NCBI RefSeq assembly: GCF_003148685.1
Contig: NZ_QGGR01000006.1
Coordinates: 433,492 to 497,491 of the forward strand
DNA length: 64,000 nucleotides
Direction of reading: 5' to 3'
DNA from: Actinoplanes xinjiangensis
Lineage (GTDB): Bacteria; Actinomycetota; Actinomycetes; Mycobacteriales; Micromonosporaceae
Below the pieces are notes generated by a model. The model was given only the letters and a program-made list of their open reading frames with translations. It was not told the DNA's origin and ran no database searches. Position numbers and translations under genes: made by a program. This document shows positions 17,822-25,608 of the stretch, in pieces. How positions within the stretch are numbered: position 1 is the stretch's first letter; each line of letters starts with the position of its first letter.

Positions 17822-17933
17822 GACCGACCACCTCCTGATCTTCACTGAACGGCCCGGGCGGCCGGGTCAGTCTGGAATTCGCCGGACATCCGGTCAACCG
17901 CAATACCGGACGTCGACAGGCGACGATGGAAGC

Positions 17934-18767
17934 ATGCTGATCTCCGTCGTCGTGCCCGTCTACAACGAGGAACACTTCCTGCGGCCGTGCCTCGACGCGA
18001 TTCTCCGCCAGCACGAGCCGTTCCATCAGGTGATCGTCGTCGACAACGGGTCCGGCGACGGCACGCTGCGGATCCTCGACGAGTACCGGGGCCGGGTGAC
18101 CGTCCTGCACGAACCGCGCCGGGGTGTCCAGCACGCCCGCAACCGGGGCCTCGACACCGCGACCGGTGACGTGATCGGGCGCATCGACGCCGACACCCGG
18201 CTCGCCCCCGGCTGGTCCCGGGCGGTCCGCCGGACCTTCCAGGACCCGGCCGTGCAGGCCGCGACCGGCCCGGTCACCTACTACGACACGGCGCTGGCCC
18301 GCCTGATCGACGGCGGTGACGCCCTCTTCCGCCGGGCCTGGGGCCGCGGCCCGCTCGACTGGCTGCTCGGCGCCAACATGGCGATCAGATCAACGGCATG
18401 GCATCGGGTACGTCCGCAGCTGTGCGCCGACGAGAACGTCCACGAGGACATCGACCTCGGCATCCACCTGCACGGCTCCGGGGCGGCGCCGGTGTTCGCG
18501 GCCGGGATGCGCGCCGGCACCTCGGCCCGCCGCATCGCCAACCGGTTCGCCGACTACAGCGCGTACACCCTGATGACCGAGCGGACCTACCGGCGGCACC
18601 CCGGCCTGCCGAAGCCGCACGCCTACGCCCGTGCCTGGCTCACCACCCGGGTTCAGCTTCTGCTGTTTCCCGCGCTGCGCCTGGCGTACGCGCTGGGCCA
18701 GCCCCACCCGTGGGCGACGCTGCACGGCGACGGCGGCCGGAAGAACCCGATGCGGCCCGGACGCTGA
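17934..18767 (+). CDS. Family 2 glycosyltransferase
   Basis: A 277-residue inverting GT-A enzyme. VVVPVYNEEHFLRPCLDAIL is the classical N-terminal nucleotide-binding start, and GRIDADTRLAPGW contains the DxD metal site. VHEDIDLGIHLH matches the ED acceptor/catalytic-base motif of GT2. A C-terminal amphipathic/hydrophobic helix (VQLLLFPALRLAYALG) suggests membrane association. The donor and acceptor are unknown. ATG 17934 is used because everything upstream in frame lies over the divergent cupin promoter. The 3' end overlaps the convergent DUF998 gene by 128 bp. Confidence 0.85.
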   Translation: MLISVVVPVYNEEHFLRPCLDAILRQHEPFHQVIVVDNGSGDGTLRILDEYRGRVTVLHEPRRGVQHARNRGLDTATGDVIGRIDADTRLAPGWSRAVRRTFQDPAVQAATGPVTYYDTALARLIDGGDALFRRAWGRGPLDWLLGANMAIRSTAWHRVRPQLCADENVHEDIDLGIHLHGSGAAPVFAAGMRAGTSARRIANRFADYSAYTLMTERTYRRHPGLPKPHAYARAWLTTRVQLLLFPALRLAYALGQPHPWATLHGDGGRKNPMRPGR

Positions 18768-19338
18768 ACACGCCGATCCAGCCGAGCCCGGCGAACAGGG
18801 CGATCCGTTCCAGCAGCCCGCTCGGGGTGCCCGGCACGACGCCGGCGGCGTCCAGCAGCACCAGCACGGTCGCCGCGGCGAACAGCACCGTCACGGCTCC
18901 CGCGACCAGCCGTGCCGGCCGGCGCGGGCCGAGCCTGGCGACCGCCGCGATCCCGGCGACGGCCAGGGTGACCGAGATCATCTGATGGATCAGCCCGCGG
19001 ACCGTCTGCTCCACCGGAACGCCCGGCGGAAAACCCAGCCCGGCATCGGTACGCACCACCGCCAGCGCCACCAGGCAGAGCCCACACCACAGCACCATCC
19101 CGGCGGCCCACCGGTCGGCCCGCCGATACAGCCCGACCGCAGCCAGGACCAGCCAGAGTCCGCAGGTCGCGAGGTTGACCGTGCCGATCCAGCCGTGCTC
19201 GCCGAGGGACAGCTGACTGATCCAGTTGCGCATCGGGTCGTAGCCCGGCCGGAGCAGACCGTCCACTGTGCTGACCACGAGCATCTGCACGGCGGCGAGC
19301 GCGCCGAAGGCCGGCAGCACCCGCGTCAGCCCCTCCAT
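18640..19338 (-). CDS. DUF998 family integral membrane protein
   Basis: A 232-residue membrane protein with about six helices and the DUF998 signature region DPMRNWISQLSLGEHGWIG near the N-terminus. The role is unknown. A leaderless promoter is clear: TAGTGT lies 7 nt before ATG 19338. The last 35 residues are low-complexity (Arg/Ala/Gly/Pro-rich) and lie entirely over the end of the GT2 gene, so the original stop was probably lost and the frame ran on. The 128-bp antisense overlap is the largest in the window. Confidence 0.7.
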   Translation of the reverse strand: MEGLTRVLPAFGALAAVQMLVVSTVDGLLRPGYDPMRNWISQLSLGEHGWIGTVNLATCGLWLVLAAVGLYRRADRWAAGMVLWCGLCLVALAVVRTDAGLGFPPGVPVEQTVRGLIHQMISVTLAVAGIAAVARLGPRRPARLVAGAVTVLFAAATVLVLLDAAGVVPGTPSGLLERIALFAGLGWIGVFSVRAASGSSGRRRRAASPTGGAGPARTPGAARETAEAEPGW

Positions 19339-19406
19339 GCACCGGACACTACGACGACGCCTCAGGTGGGCTGGCGACGCGTACGGCGTACCGGAAGGAT
19401 GTCGGC

Positions 19407-20126
19407 ATGTTCTGGGTCTTCTCGGTGTCGTTCTGGGCCTTCATCGTGCTCACCTGCCCGCTCTTCTTCGCCGGCGCGCTGCTGGTGTGGCTGGTGACGC
19501 TGCCGTTCGACCGGCGCCGGGTCGCGCTGCACCTGTACTCGTCGGCGTGGGCGTCGTTCTACGTCTACATCTGCCCGCTGTGGCGGCTGCGGGTGCTGCA
19601 TCGCGACCGGCTGCCCTGGCGCGGCCCGGCGGTGCTGGTCGCCAACCATGCCTCGCTGATCGACATCCTGGTGCTGTTCGCGCTGTTCCGGCCGTTCAAG
19701 TTCGTCTCCAAGCAGGAGATCTTCCGGGTGCCGGTGCTCGGCTGGAACATGCGCCTCAACGGGTACGTGCCGCTGGTCCGCGGCAGTGGCGCGTCGGTGC
19801 GCCGGATGATGGAACTCTGCGACGCGCACCTGGCGGCCGGCTCCCCGTTGATGATCTTCCCGGAGGGCCGGCGCACCTCCGACGGGTCCCTCCAGGCGTT
19901 CAAGAACGGCGCGTTCGACCTGGCGGTGCGCCACGGCGTGCCGGTCTACCCGATCGTCGTGCACGGCACCCGGCGGGCCCTCCCGCGGGAGGGGTTCGTG
20001 CTGCGCGAGCACATCAGGGCCCGCGTCGAGGTCCTGCCACCCCTGCTGCCCGCCGACTTCGCCGACGTCGGCGCCCTGCGGGAGGCTACCCGCGAGGCGA
20101 TCGCCGCCGGGCTCGCCGCACCGTGA
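19407..20126 (+). CDS. 1-acyl-sn-glycerol-3-phosphate acyltransferase family (PlsC-like)
   Basis: A 239-residue membrane-bound acyltransferase of the PlsC/LPLAT family. A hydrophobic N-terminal segment is followed by NHASLIDILVLF (the HX4D catalytic motif), the binding segments FKFVSKQEIFRVPVLGW and FPEGRRTSDG (the EGxR motif), and a later PIVVHG. It would transfer an acyl group to lysophosphatidate or to a sugar-lipid acceptor. AAGGAT sits 6 nt before the ATG. The stop overlaps the following GT4 start by 4 nt (GTGA), so the two are translationally coupled and probably act on one glycolipid. Confidence 0.85.
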   Translation: MFWVFSVSFWAFIVLTCPLFFAGALLVWLVTLPFDRRRVALHLYSSAWASFYVYICPLWRLRVLHRDRLPWRGPAVLVANHASLIDILVLFALFRPFKFVSKQEIFRVPVLGWNMRLNGYVPLVRGSGASVRRMMELCDAHLAAGSPLMIFPEGRRTSDGSLQAFKNGAFDLAVRHGVPVYPIVVHGTRRALPREGFVLREHIRARVEVLPPLLPADFADVGALREATREAIAAGLAAP

Positions 20127-21268
20127 GGATCGCCCACTTCTGCGACAGCCACCCCGGCCGCCCGGACGGCGTCACCCGGTCCACCGAGATGACGGTCCGG
20201 CTGCTGCGCGAGGCCGGCCACGAGGTCGACCTCTACCGTCCCGGGCCGCTGCTGCGCCCCGGCGTCCGGTCGGTGCCGGTGCCGTGGCGCGAGCTCCGGG
20301 TCGGGCTGCCGTTCACACCCCGGCCCGCCGACATCGTCCACGCCCAGACCACCGGCCCGATCGGGATGACCGGGTTCCGCGCCGCCGCCGACTGGCGGGT
20401 GCCCCTGGTCGTCACCTGGCACACCGACCTGCTGGCGTACGCCGACGTGTTCCCCGAGATCCCGCTCGGCGCCGCCTGGTGCGCCCTGCGCCTGCGGCTG
20501 GGCTGGTCTCCGCGGGAGTTCCTGGAACTGACGCGGCCCGGCCGTGTCCGCCGCCGGCGGCTGGAAGCCCTCGGCACGGCCATGTTCGCGCGGATGTCGG
20601 TGGCTATCGCCCCGTCGGACAAGACGGCCGCCGGGTTCGCCGCCTTCGGGCCGGCCGCCGAGATCCGCGTGCTGCCGACGCCGGTCGCCCCGGTCGCGCC
20701 CCGCCCGGCCCGCGACTGCGGTGCCGTCGTGCTCTCGGTCGGCCGGGGCACCGCCGAGAAGAACCCAGAACTGCTGCTACAGGCGTTCGCCAGGGTGCAC
20801 GCCGTTCGCCCGGAGGCCCGGCTGGTACTGGTCGGTGTCCGGCAGCGGCGCCGGCACCTGCACCGCCGGATCGCCGCCCTGGGCCTCGACGGCAGCGTCC
20901 GGATCCATCCGCCGGTGCCGCACCCCGAGGTCGCCGGGTTCTACCGGTCCGCCGACGTGCTCGCGTTCACCTCCACCACCGACACCCAGAGCCTGGTCCT
21001 GGCCGAGGCGGAAGCGGCCGGGCTGCCGGTGGTGGCCGCCGACCACGGCCTCGCGATCCGGCCCGGCGACACCCGGGCCGGGCGCTTCACCTGCGACCCG
21101 GCACCGGACGCGCTCGCCGCGGCCCTGCTGCGGATGCTCGACGACGACACGTTGCGGGCCACCACGATCCGCGACGGCATGGCGGCCGCGGCGGCGTACA
21201 CCCCGGAGGTCTTCCTCCACCGCCTGCTGGCGATCTACGACCTCGCCTCGTCGATCCGGACCGGGTGA
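20123..21268 (+). CDS. Family 4 (GT-B) glycosyltransferase
   Basis: A 381-residue retaining glycosyltransferase with two Rossmann-like domains. The N-terminal half has HFCDSHPGRPDGVTRST and VVTWHTDLLAY, as in lipid-directed GT4 enzymes. The C-terminal half has VLSVGRGTAEKNPELLLQAF (normally GRxxxeK) and the nucleotide-sugar site SADVLAFTSTTDTQSLVLAEAEAAG with its terminal Glu. The GTG start at 20123 overlaps the PlsC stop. Coupling to an acyltransferase suggests glycosyl-diacylglycerol or related glycolipid synthesis; the sugar is unknown. Confidence 0.85.
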   Translation: MRIAHFCDSHPGRPDGVTRSTEMTVRLLREAGHEVDLYRPGPLLRPGVRSVPVPWRELRVGLPFTPRPADIVHAQTTGPIGMTGFRAAADWRVPLVVTWHTDLLAYADVFPEIPLGAAWCALRLRLGWSPREFLELTRPGRVRRRRLEALGTAMFARMSVAIAPSDKTAAGFAAFGPAAEIRVLPTPVAPVAPRPARDCGAVVLSVGRGTAEKNPELLLQAFARVHAVRPEARLVLVGVRQRRRHLHRRIAALGLDGSVRIHPPVPHPEVAGFYRSADVLAFTSTTDTQSLVLAEAEAAGLPVVAADHGLAIRPGDTRAGRFTCDPAPDALAAALLRMLDDDTLRATTIRDGMAAAAAYTPEVFLHRLLAIYDLASSIRTG

Positions 21269-21283
21269 GGGCGCCGGCCCGGT

Positions 21284-22180
21284 CTAGGACAACGAGCCCA
21301 CGGTGCGCCGCTGGGTGAGCCACCGCATCACGTCGAGGGCGTGGGAGACCGGGTCGGGGATCGGGTGGAAGACGTGCTCCACCACGTCGTCGGTGACGAT
21401 CAGGGTCAGGCGCTCGTAGACGGTCAGGCCACCACCGGCGTGGGCGGGCAGCCCGGCGGCGGCGGCCAGGGTCAGCTTCGGGTCCGGGATCAGCGGGTAC
21501 GGCAGCCGCAGCCGGTACGCCAGTTCGCGCTGGTAGCCGGTCGACTGGGCGGACAGGCCGTACACCCGGGCGGCGCCCGCGGCCAGGATCTCCGCATGAT
21601 GGTCACGCAGCCAGTTGTCCCGCCCGGTACCCCGCGCGCCGTGGATCTCCAGCAGACCGCGGGGCAGGTCGACGCCGGGCCGCCCGGTCAGCGGGTAGAC
21701 GAAGATGACGCTGCGTCCCGGGCCCAGCGCGTGCAGGCGGATCGGCCGCCCGTCGGTGCCGTAGAACTCCAGTTCCGGCAGCGGGCCACCGACGAGATCA
21801 GCCGGCCGGCCACCGGTGGCGGGTGCACCGGTGACGAGCCGGCGGGCGGCCGTGTCGATGCGGGCGTCCAGGGCCTCCCGCTGGGCGGTGAGTTCACCGA
21901 TGCGGGCCTGAAGACTGCTGACCGTGCTGCGGAACGTCGCCACCGCTGCCGCGCACACGTCGTCGTCGTCGGCCAGCGACTCCACGAACGGGCGGGTCTC
22001 CTCGACGCTCAGCCCCAGCGCCGTCAGCTCACGGATCCGGGCGACCTGCCGCTCGGCGATCGGGTCGTAGTCGCGGTAACCGTTGCCGAGCCGCCGCGGC
22101 ACGACCAGCCCGGTCTCCTCGTAGTACCGCAACGCCCGGATCGTCGTCCCGGTCCGTCGAGCCAGTTCCCCCACGCGCAT
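21284..22180 (-). CDS. MerR regulator fused to a cysteine-less peroxiredoxin-like domain
   Basis: A 298-residue two-part protein. Residues 1-70 are a MerR winged helix (VGELARRTGTTIRALRYYEETG), and residues 80-115 a dimerisation coiled coil. Residues about 125-290 align to the AhpC/TSA redoxin fold (VYPLTGRPG, RDHHAEILAAGAARVYGLSAQ, YRLRLPYPLIPDPKL). The peroxidatic loop, normally GCTxxxC-like, reads GARGTGRDNW and has no cysteine; the only Cys in the whole protein is Cys76 in the coiled-coil entry. The redoxin domain therefore cannot work as a peroxidase and probably binds a ligand or protein. The leaderless promoter contains its own operator, suggesting autoregulation. It is divergent from enolase. 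Confidence 0.85.
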   Translation of the reverse strand: MRVGELARRTGTTIRALRYYEETGLVVPRRLGNGYRDYDPIAERQVARIRELTALGLSVEETRPFVESLADDDDVCAAAVATFRSTVSSLQARIGELTAQREALDARIDTAARRLVTGAPATGGRPADLVGGPLPELEFYGTDGRPIRLHALGPGRSVIFVYPLTGRPGVDLPRGLLEIHGARGTGRDNWLRDHHAEILAAGAARVYGLSAQSTGYQRELAYRLRLPYPLIPDPKLTLAAAAGLPAHAGGGLTVYERLTLIVTDDVVEHVFHPIPDPVSHALDVMRWLTQRRTVGSLS

Positions 22181-22193
22181 GCGCCGACCCTAA

Positions 22194-22222
22194 ACCCGTA
22201 CCCCGGGGTACAGGTCAACGCG
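22194..22222 (-). promoter_or_regulatory. MerR-type promoter with central palindrome
   Basis: On the minus strand TTGACC is followed 19 bp later by TTAGGG (or 20 bp later by TAGGGT). The spacer is occupied by the perfect palindrome GTACCCCGGGGTAC (22198-22211), extended imperfectly to 22194-22215. A stretched spacer filled by a dyad is the classic architecture of MerR-activated promoters. TAGGGT lies 6 nt before the ATG, giving a leaderless mRNA. Confidence 0.7.
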
Positions 22223-22299
22223 ATTCTCCTCGCGATGACAACCCGGCGGCCCGGAGGCCAGTCTGGTCCGGCAGTGACCACGTGAGCAGGGAGTGTGTG

Positions 22300-23565
22300 A
22301 TGACGACCATCAGCCGGGTGATCGGGCGGCAGATCCTCGACAGCCGAGGCGAGCCGAGCGTCGAGGTCGACGTGGTGCTCGCCGACGGCTCGTCCGGCCG
22401 GGCCGCCGTGCCGTCCGGGGCGTCGACCGGCGCCAACGAGGCGGTCGAGTTACGCGACGGCGACCCGCACCGGTTCCACGGCCGGGGCGTCAGCCGCGCC
22501 GTCGCCGCGGTCAACCGCGAGATCGCCGAGGCGGTGACCGGCCTGCACGCCGAGGACCAGGCGCTGATCGACACCACGATGATCGACCTGGACGGCACGA
22601 AGGACAAGGGCCGCCTCGGCGCCAACGCGATCCTCGGCGTGTCGCTGGCGACGGCCAAGGCGGCCGCCCAGGCGCACCGGCAACCGCTCTACCGCTACCT
22701 CGGCGGCGCCGGTGCCCGGCTGCTGCCGATGCCGATGATGAACATCGTCAACGGCGGCGCGCACGCCGACAACCCGCTCGACTTCCAGGAGTTCATGATC
22801 GCCCCGGTCGGGGCGCCGACCTTCTTCGAGGCGGTACGGATGGGCGCCGAGGTGTTCCACACCCTGCGCCGGCAACTGGCCGCGGCCGGGCACAGCACCA
22901 ACGTCGGCGACGAGGGCGGGTTCGCGCCGGCCTTCACCGACGCCGACGAGGCCCTGCGGTTCGTGGTGCGCGCCATCGAGGACACCGGTTACCGGCCCGG
23001 TACCGACGTCACCGTCTGCCTGGACCCGGCCAGTTCCGAGTTCTTCCACGACGGCGCCTACGTCTACGCCGGTGAGAAACTCACCCGGACCGTCGACGAG
23101 CACATCGCCTACCTGCTGGACCTGGCCGGCCGCTACCCGGTCACCTCGATCGAGGACCCGATGGCCGAGGACGACTTCGCCGGCTGGAAGAAGCTCACCG
23201 CACAGGCCGGCGACCGGCTCCAGCTCGTCGGCGACGACGTGTTCTGCACCGACGCGGACCGCCTGGCGAGCGGCATCGAGGGCGGCTACGCCAACGCCGT
23301 CCTGGTGAAGGTCAACCAGATCGGCACCCTCACCGAGACCCTGCGTACGGTCGACACCGCCCACCGCGCCGGCTACCGGGTGGTGATGTCGCACCGCTCC
23401 GGCGAGACCGAGGACACCACCATCGCCGACCTGGCCGTCGCCACCGGCTGCGGGCAGATCAAGACCGGTTCGCTGTCGCGCAGCGACCGCACCGCCAAGT
23501 ACAACCAGCTGATCCGCATCGAGGAGGAACTGGGCCGGTCGGCCCGCTACGCCGGCGTCCGGTAG
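22300..23565 (+). CDS. eno: Enolase (phosphopyruvate hydratase)
   Basis: A 421-residue enolase, which converts 2-phosphoglycerate to phosphoenolpyruvate in glycolysis. Signatures are intact: ILDSRGEPSVEV at the start, DEGGFAP, SIEDPMAEDDF with metal-ligand acids, GDDVF, catalytic Lys in VLVKVNQIGTL, SHRSGETED, and the final KTGSLSRSDRTAKYNQ. ATG 22300 is preferred to GTG 22282 because CAGGGAG lies just upstream. Its neighbours are a MerR-redoxin regulator and a methyltransferase, not a housekeeping glycolytic or cell-division context, so this may be a second enolase copy under different control. Confidence 0.9.
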   Translation: MTTISRVIGRQILDSRGEPSVEVDVVLADGSSGRAAVPSGASTGANEAVELRDGDPHRFHGRGVSRAVAAVNREIAEAVTGLHAEDQALIDTTMIDLDGTKDKGRLGANAILGVSLATAKAAAQAHRQPLYRYLGGAGARLLPMPMMNIVNGGAHADNPLDFQEFMIAPVGAPTFFEAVRMGAEVFHTLRRQLAAAGHSTNVGDEGGFAPAFTDADEALRFVVRAIEDTGYRPGTDVTVCLDPASSEFFHDGAYVYAGEKLTRTVDEHIAYLLDLAGRYPVTSIEDPMAEDDFAGWKKLTAQAGDRLQLVGDDVFCTDADRLASGIEGGYANAVLVKVNQIGTLTETLRTVDTAHRAGYRVVMSHRSGETEDTTIADLAVATGCGQIKTGSLSRSDRTAKYNQLIRIEEELGRSARYAGVR

Positions 23566-23623
23566 GGGCGACGGGCCGCCGGCGGTGCGCACGGTTCGTA
23601 GGATCGGTGGCAGGGAGGCGACG

Positions 23624-24268
23624 GTGGAGGCATCCGAAGGCGCCATGAAGGCTCGTCAGGTCTGGGACCGGGCCGCACCGGACTACGACCGGCAGATCGC
23701 GTTCCTGGAGAGGTTCTGGTTCAGCGGCGGGCGCGAGTGGCTCGGCACCCGTGCGGAGGGCCGTGTGCTCGACGTCGGCGTCGGCACCGGCCGGAACCTG
23801 CCGTACCTTGCGGCGGCGCCGGTGGTCTCCGGTGTCGACGTCAGCCCGGCCATGCTGGCGATCGCCCGGCAGCGGGCCGCCGATCTGGGCCGCCCCGCCG
23901 ACCTGCGCGAAGCCGACGCGGCCCGGTTGCCGTTCGCCGACGGTTCGTTCGACACCGTGGTCAGCGCACTGTCGTTGTGCGCGATCGCCGACCCGCGCGC
24001 GGCGATCGCCGAGATGTGGCGGGTGCTGGCGCCGGGCGGCAGGCTGCTGCTGTTCGATCACGTCGCCAGCACCTGGCCGCCGGTCTACGCGGTGCAGTGG
24101 CTGATCGAGCGCTTCTCCATCCCGGGCGCCGGCGAACACTTCACCCGCCGCCAGCTGCCCCTGGTCCGGGCGGCCGGCTTCGAGGTCGTCACGACCGTGC
24201 GCCGCAAGGCCGGCACCATCGAACTGGTGCATGCGATCCGGCCGCCACAGGGCATGCTGGGGGCATGA
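23624..24268 (+). CDS. Class I SAM-dependent methyltransferase
   Basis: A 214-residue UbiE/type-11-like methyltransferase. Motif I is VLDVGVGTGRNLPYL; the acidic end of strand 2 is VDVSPAM, and the later motifs are LPFADGSFDTVVSALSL and EMWRVLAPGGRLLLFDH. The C-terminal lid WPPVYAVQWLIERF is hydrophobic and suggests a lipophilic acceptor such as a quinone or lipid. The GTG start at 23624 is supported by AGGGAGG upstream. The stop overlaps the SDR start by 4 nt (ATGA), so the pair is co-translated. It follows enolase by about 60 bp. Confidence 0.82.
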   Translation: MEASEGAMKARQVWDRAAPDYDRQIAFLERFWFSGGREWLGTRAEGRVLDVGVGTGRNLPYLAAAPVVSGVDVSPAMLAIARQRAADLGRPADLREADAARLPFADGSFDTVVSALSLCAIADPRAAIAEMWRVLAPGGRLLLFDHVASTWPPVYAVQWLIERFSIPGAGEHFTRRQLPLVRAAGFEVVTTVRRKAGTIELVHAIRPPQGMLGA

Positions 24269-24978
24269 CCAGGATATTCATCACCGGCTCGGCGGACGGG
24301 CTCGGACGGGCCGCCGCCGAGACGCTGCTCGGCGAGGGACACGACGTCGTCGTCCACGCCCGCGACGAGAACCGGCTGGCCGCGGCCAAGGACCTGGTCG
24401 GCCGCGGGGCGTCCGCGGTCGCCGGCGACCTGTCCGATCCGGCGGAGACCCGGGAGGTGGCCGCGCAGGTCAACCGGATCGGTGACGTGGACGTGGTGAT
24501 CCACAACGCGGGCGTCTACACCGGGTCGGCGATCATGCCGGTCAACGTCGTCGCGCCGTACCTGCTGACCGCCCTCATCGAGGGCCCGCGCCGCCTGGTG
24601 TATCTGAGCAGCGGCATGCACCGCAGCGGCCGCCCCGACGCGAGCCGGCTGAGGTCGGGCACCTATGCCGACAGCAAACTGTTCGTCACCACCCTCGCCG
24701 TCGCGGTCTCCCGGATCCGGCCCGGGGTGGCCGGCAACGCCGTCGACCCCGGCTGGGTGCCCACCCGGATGGGCGGGCCGGGTGCCCCCGACGATCTCCG
24801 TCTGGGGCACCTCACCCAGGAGTGGCTGGCCACCAGTGACGACCCGGAGGCGCTGACCGGCGGCGGGTACTGGCACCACCGGCAGCGCCGGGACCCGCAC
24901 CCGGCCACCCGCGAGCGTCACTTCCAGGACACCCTGCTGGCCGCCCTGGCCGACCTCACCGGCACCCCGCTGTCCTGA
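24265..24978 (+). CDS. Short-chain dehydrogenase/reductase family protein
   Basis: A 237-residue SDR. TGSADGLGRAAAETL is the NAD(P)-binding TGxxxGxG motif, and HARDEN at the end of strand 2 suggests NADPH preference (Arg). IHNAGVY matches the NNAG position, and the active site is complete (YLSSG for Ser, YADSK for Tyr and Lys). The C-terminal part (GGGYWHHRQRRDPHPATRE) is typical of a subgroup of actinobacterial SDRs whose substrates are unassigned. Translation is coupled to the preceding methyltransferase. It is convergent with the AhpD-like gene. Confidence 0.82.
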   Translation: MTRIFITGSADGLGRAAAETLLGEGHDVVVHARDENRLAAAKDLVGRGASAVAGDLSDPAETREVAAQVNRIGDVDVVIHNAGVYTGSAIMPVNVVAPYLLTALIEGPRRLVYLSSGMHRSGRPDASRLRSGTYADSKLFVTTLAVAVSRIRPGVAGNAVDPGWVPTRMGGPGAPDDLRLGHLTQEWLATSDDPEALTGGGYWHHRQRRDPHPATRERHFQDTLLAALADLTGTPLS

Positions 24979-24985
24979 TCCGCGC

Positions 24986-25486
24986 CTACCGCAGATATCC
25001 CTTCTCGGCGAGGACGTGGGCGTGCCGGTCGTAGTCGGCCGGATCGGCCGGCGTCAGGGTGCCGAGCCCGTCGACATAGCGGTTGAACATGCTGAACGCC
25101 GCCGCGATGAGCACGGTGTCGTGGATGATCCGGTCGTCGGCGCCGGCCGCGCGGGCCAGGTCGACGTCGCCGGCGGTCACCGAGCGGCCGTCGGTGCGGA
25201 CCCGGTCGGCGATGGCCAGCAACGCGTCCATCAGCGGATCGGGGTCGGGTGTGCCGAGCCGGCGGGCCACGGCGCCGTGGGTCTCGGCGCAGAAGGTGCA
25301 TTCGTTACGGCGTGACACGTACGCCGCTATGGTCTCGCGTTGTGCGGGGGAGAGCGGTGACGGGCCCCGCAGCAGGGTCTCGGCGAGGTGGTTGAGCGGT
25401 TCGGCGGTCTGCGGGTAGCCGGCCAGCAGACCGGCGATCCCGGGCAGCGGCGGCAGATCGATGTGCGGCACACCACACGTCATCAC
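24986..25486 (-). CDS. Carboxymuconolactone decarboxylase/AhpD-like protein
   Basis: A 166-residue helical protein of the AhpD/CMD superfamily, peroxidase-related subgroup. The redox motif NECTFCAETH contains the CxxC plus the downstream His of AhpD-type reductases that regenerate peroxiredoxins or mycothiol-linked partners. The preceding phrase LSPAQRETIAAYVSRRNEC is typical. The start is uncertain: GTG 25486 is the outer limit and the next codon is ATG. It lies near a MerR-redoxin regulator and may be part of the same redox response, though that is positional inference only. Confidence 0.75.
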   Translation of the reverse strand: MMTCGVPHIDLPPLPGIAGLLAGYPQTAEPLNHLAETLLRGPSPLSPAQRETIAAYVSRRNECTFCAETHGAVARRLGTPDPDPLMDALLAIADRVRTDGRSVTAGDVDLARAAGADDRIIHDTVLIAAAFSMFNRYVDGLGTLTPADPADYDRHAHVLAEKGYLR

Positions 25487-25608
25487 GTGCCGCAGCCGGC
25501 GTCCTCCTACGAACGGCCGTCTCCCGCCGCCGTTTGTCCGGAATGGATCTCGGCGGGTGGATCTCGTACAATCGGCCGCCTCGTGACACGGAAGACGGGG
25601 AGACCTCG

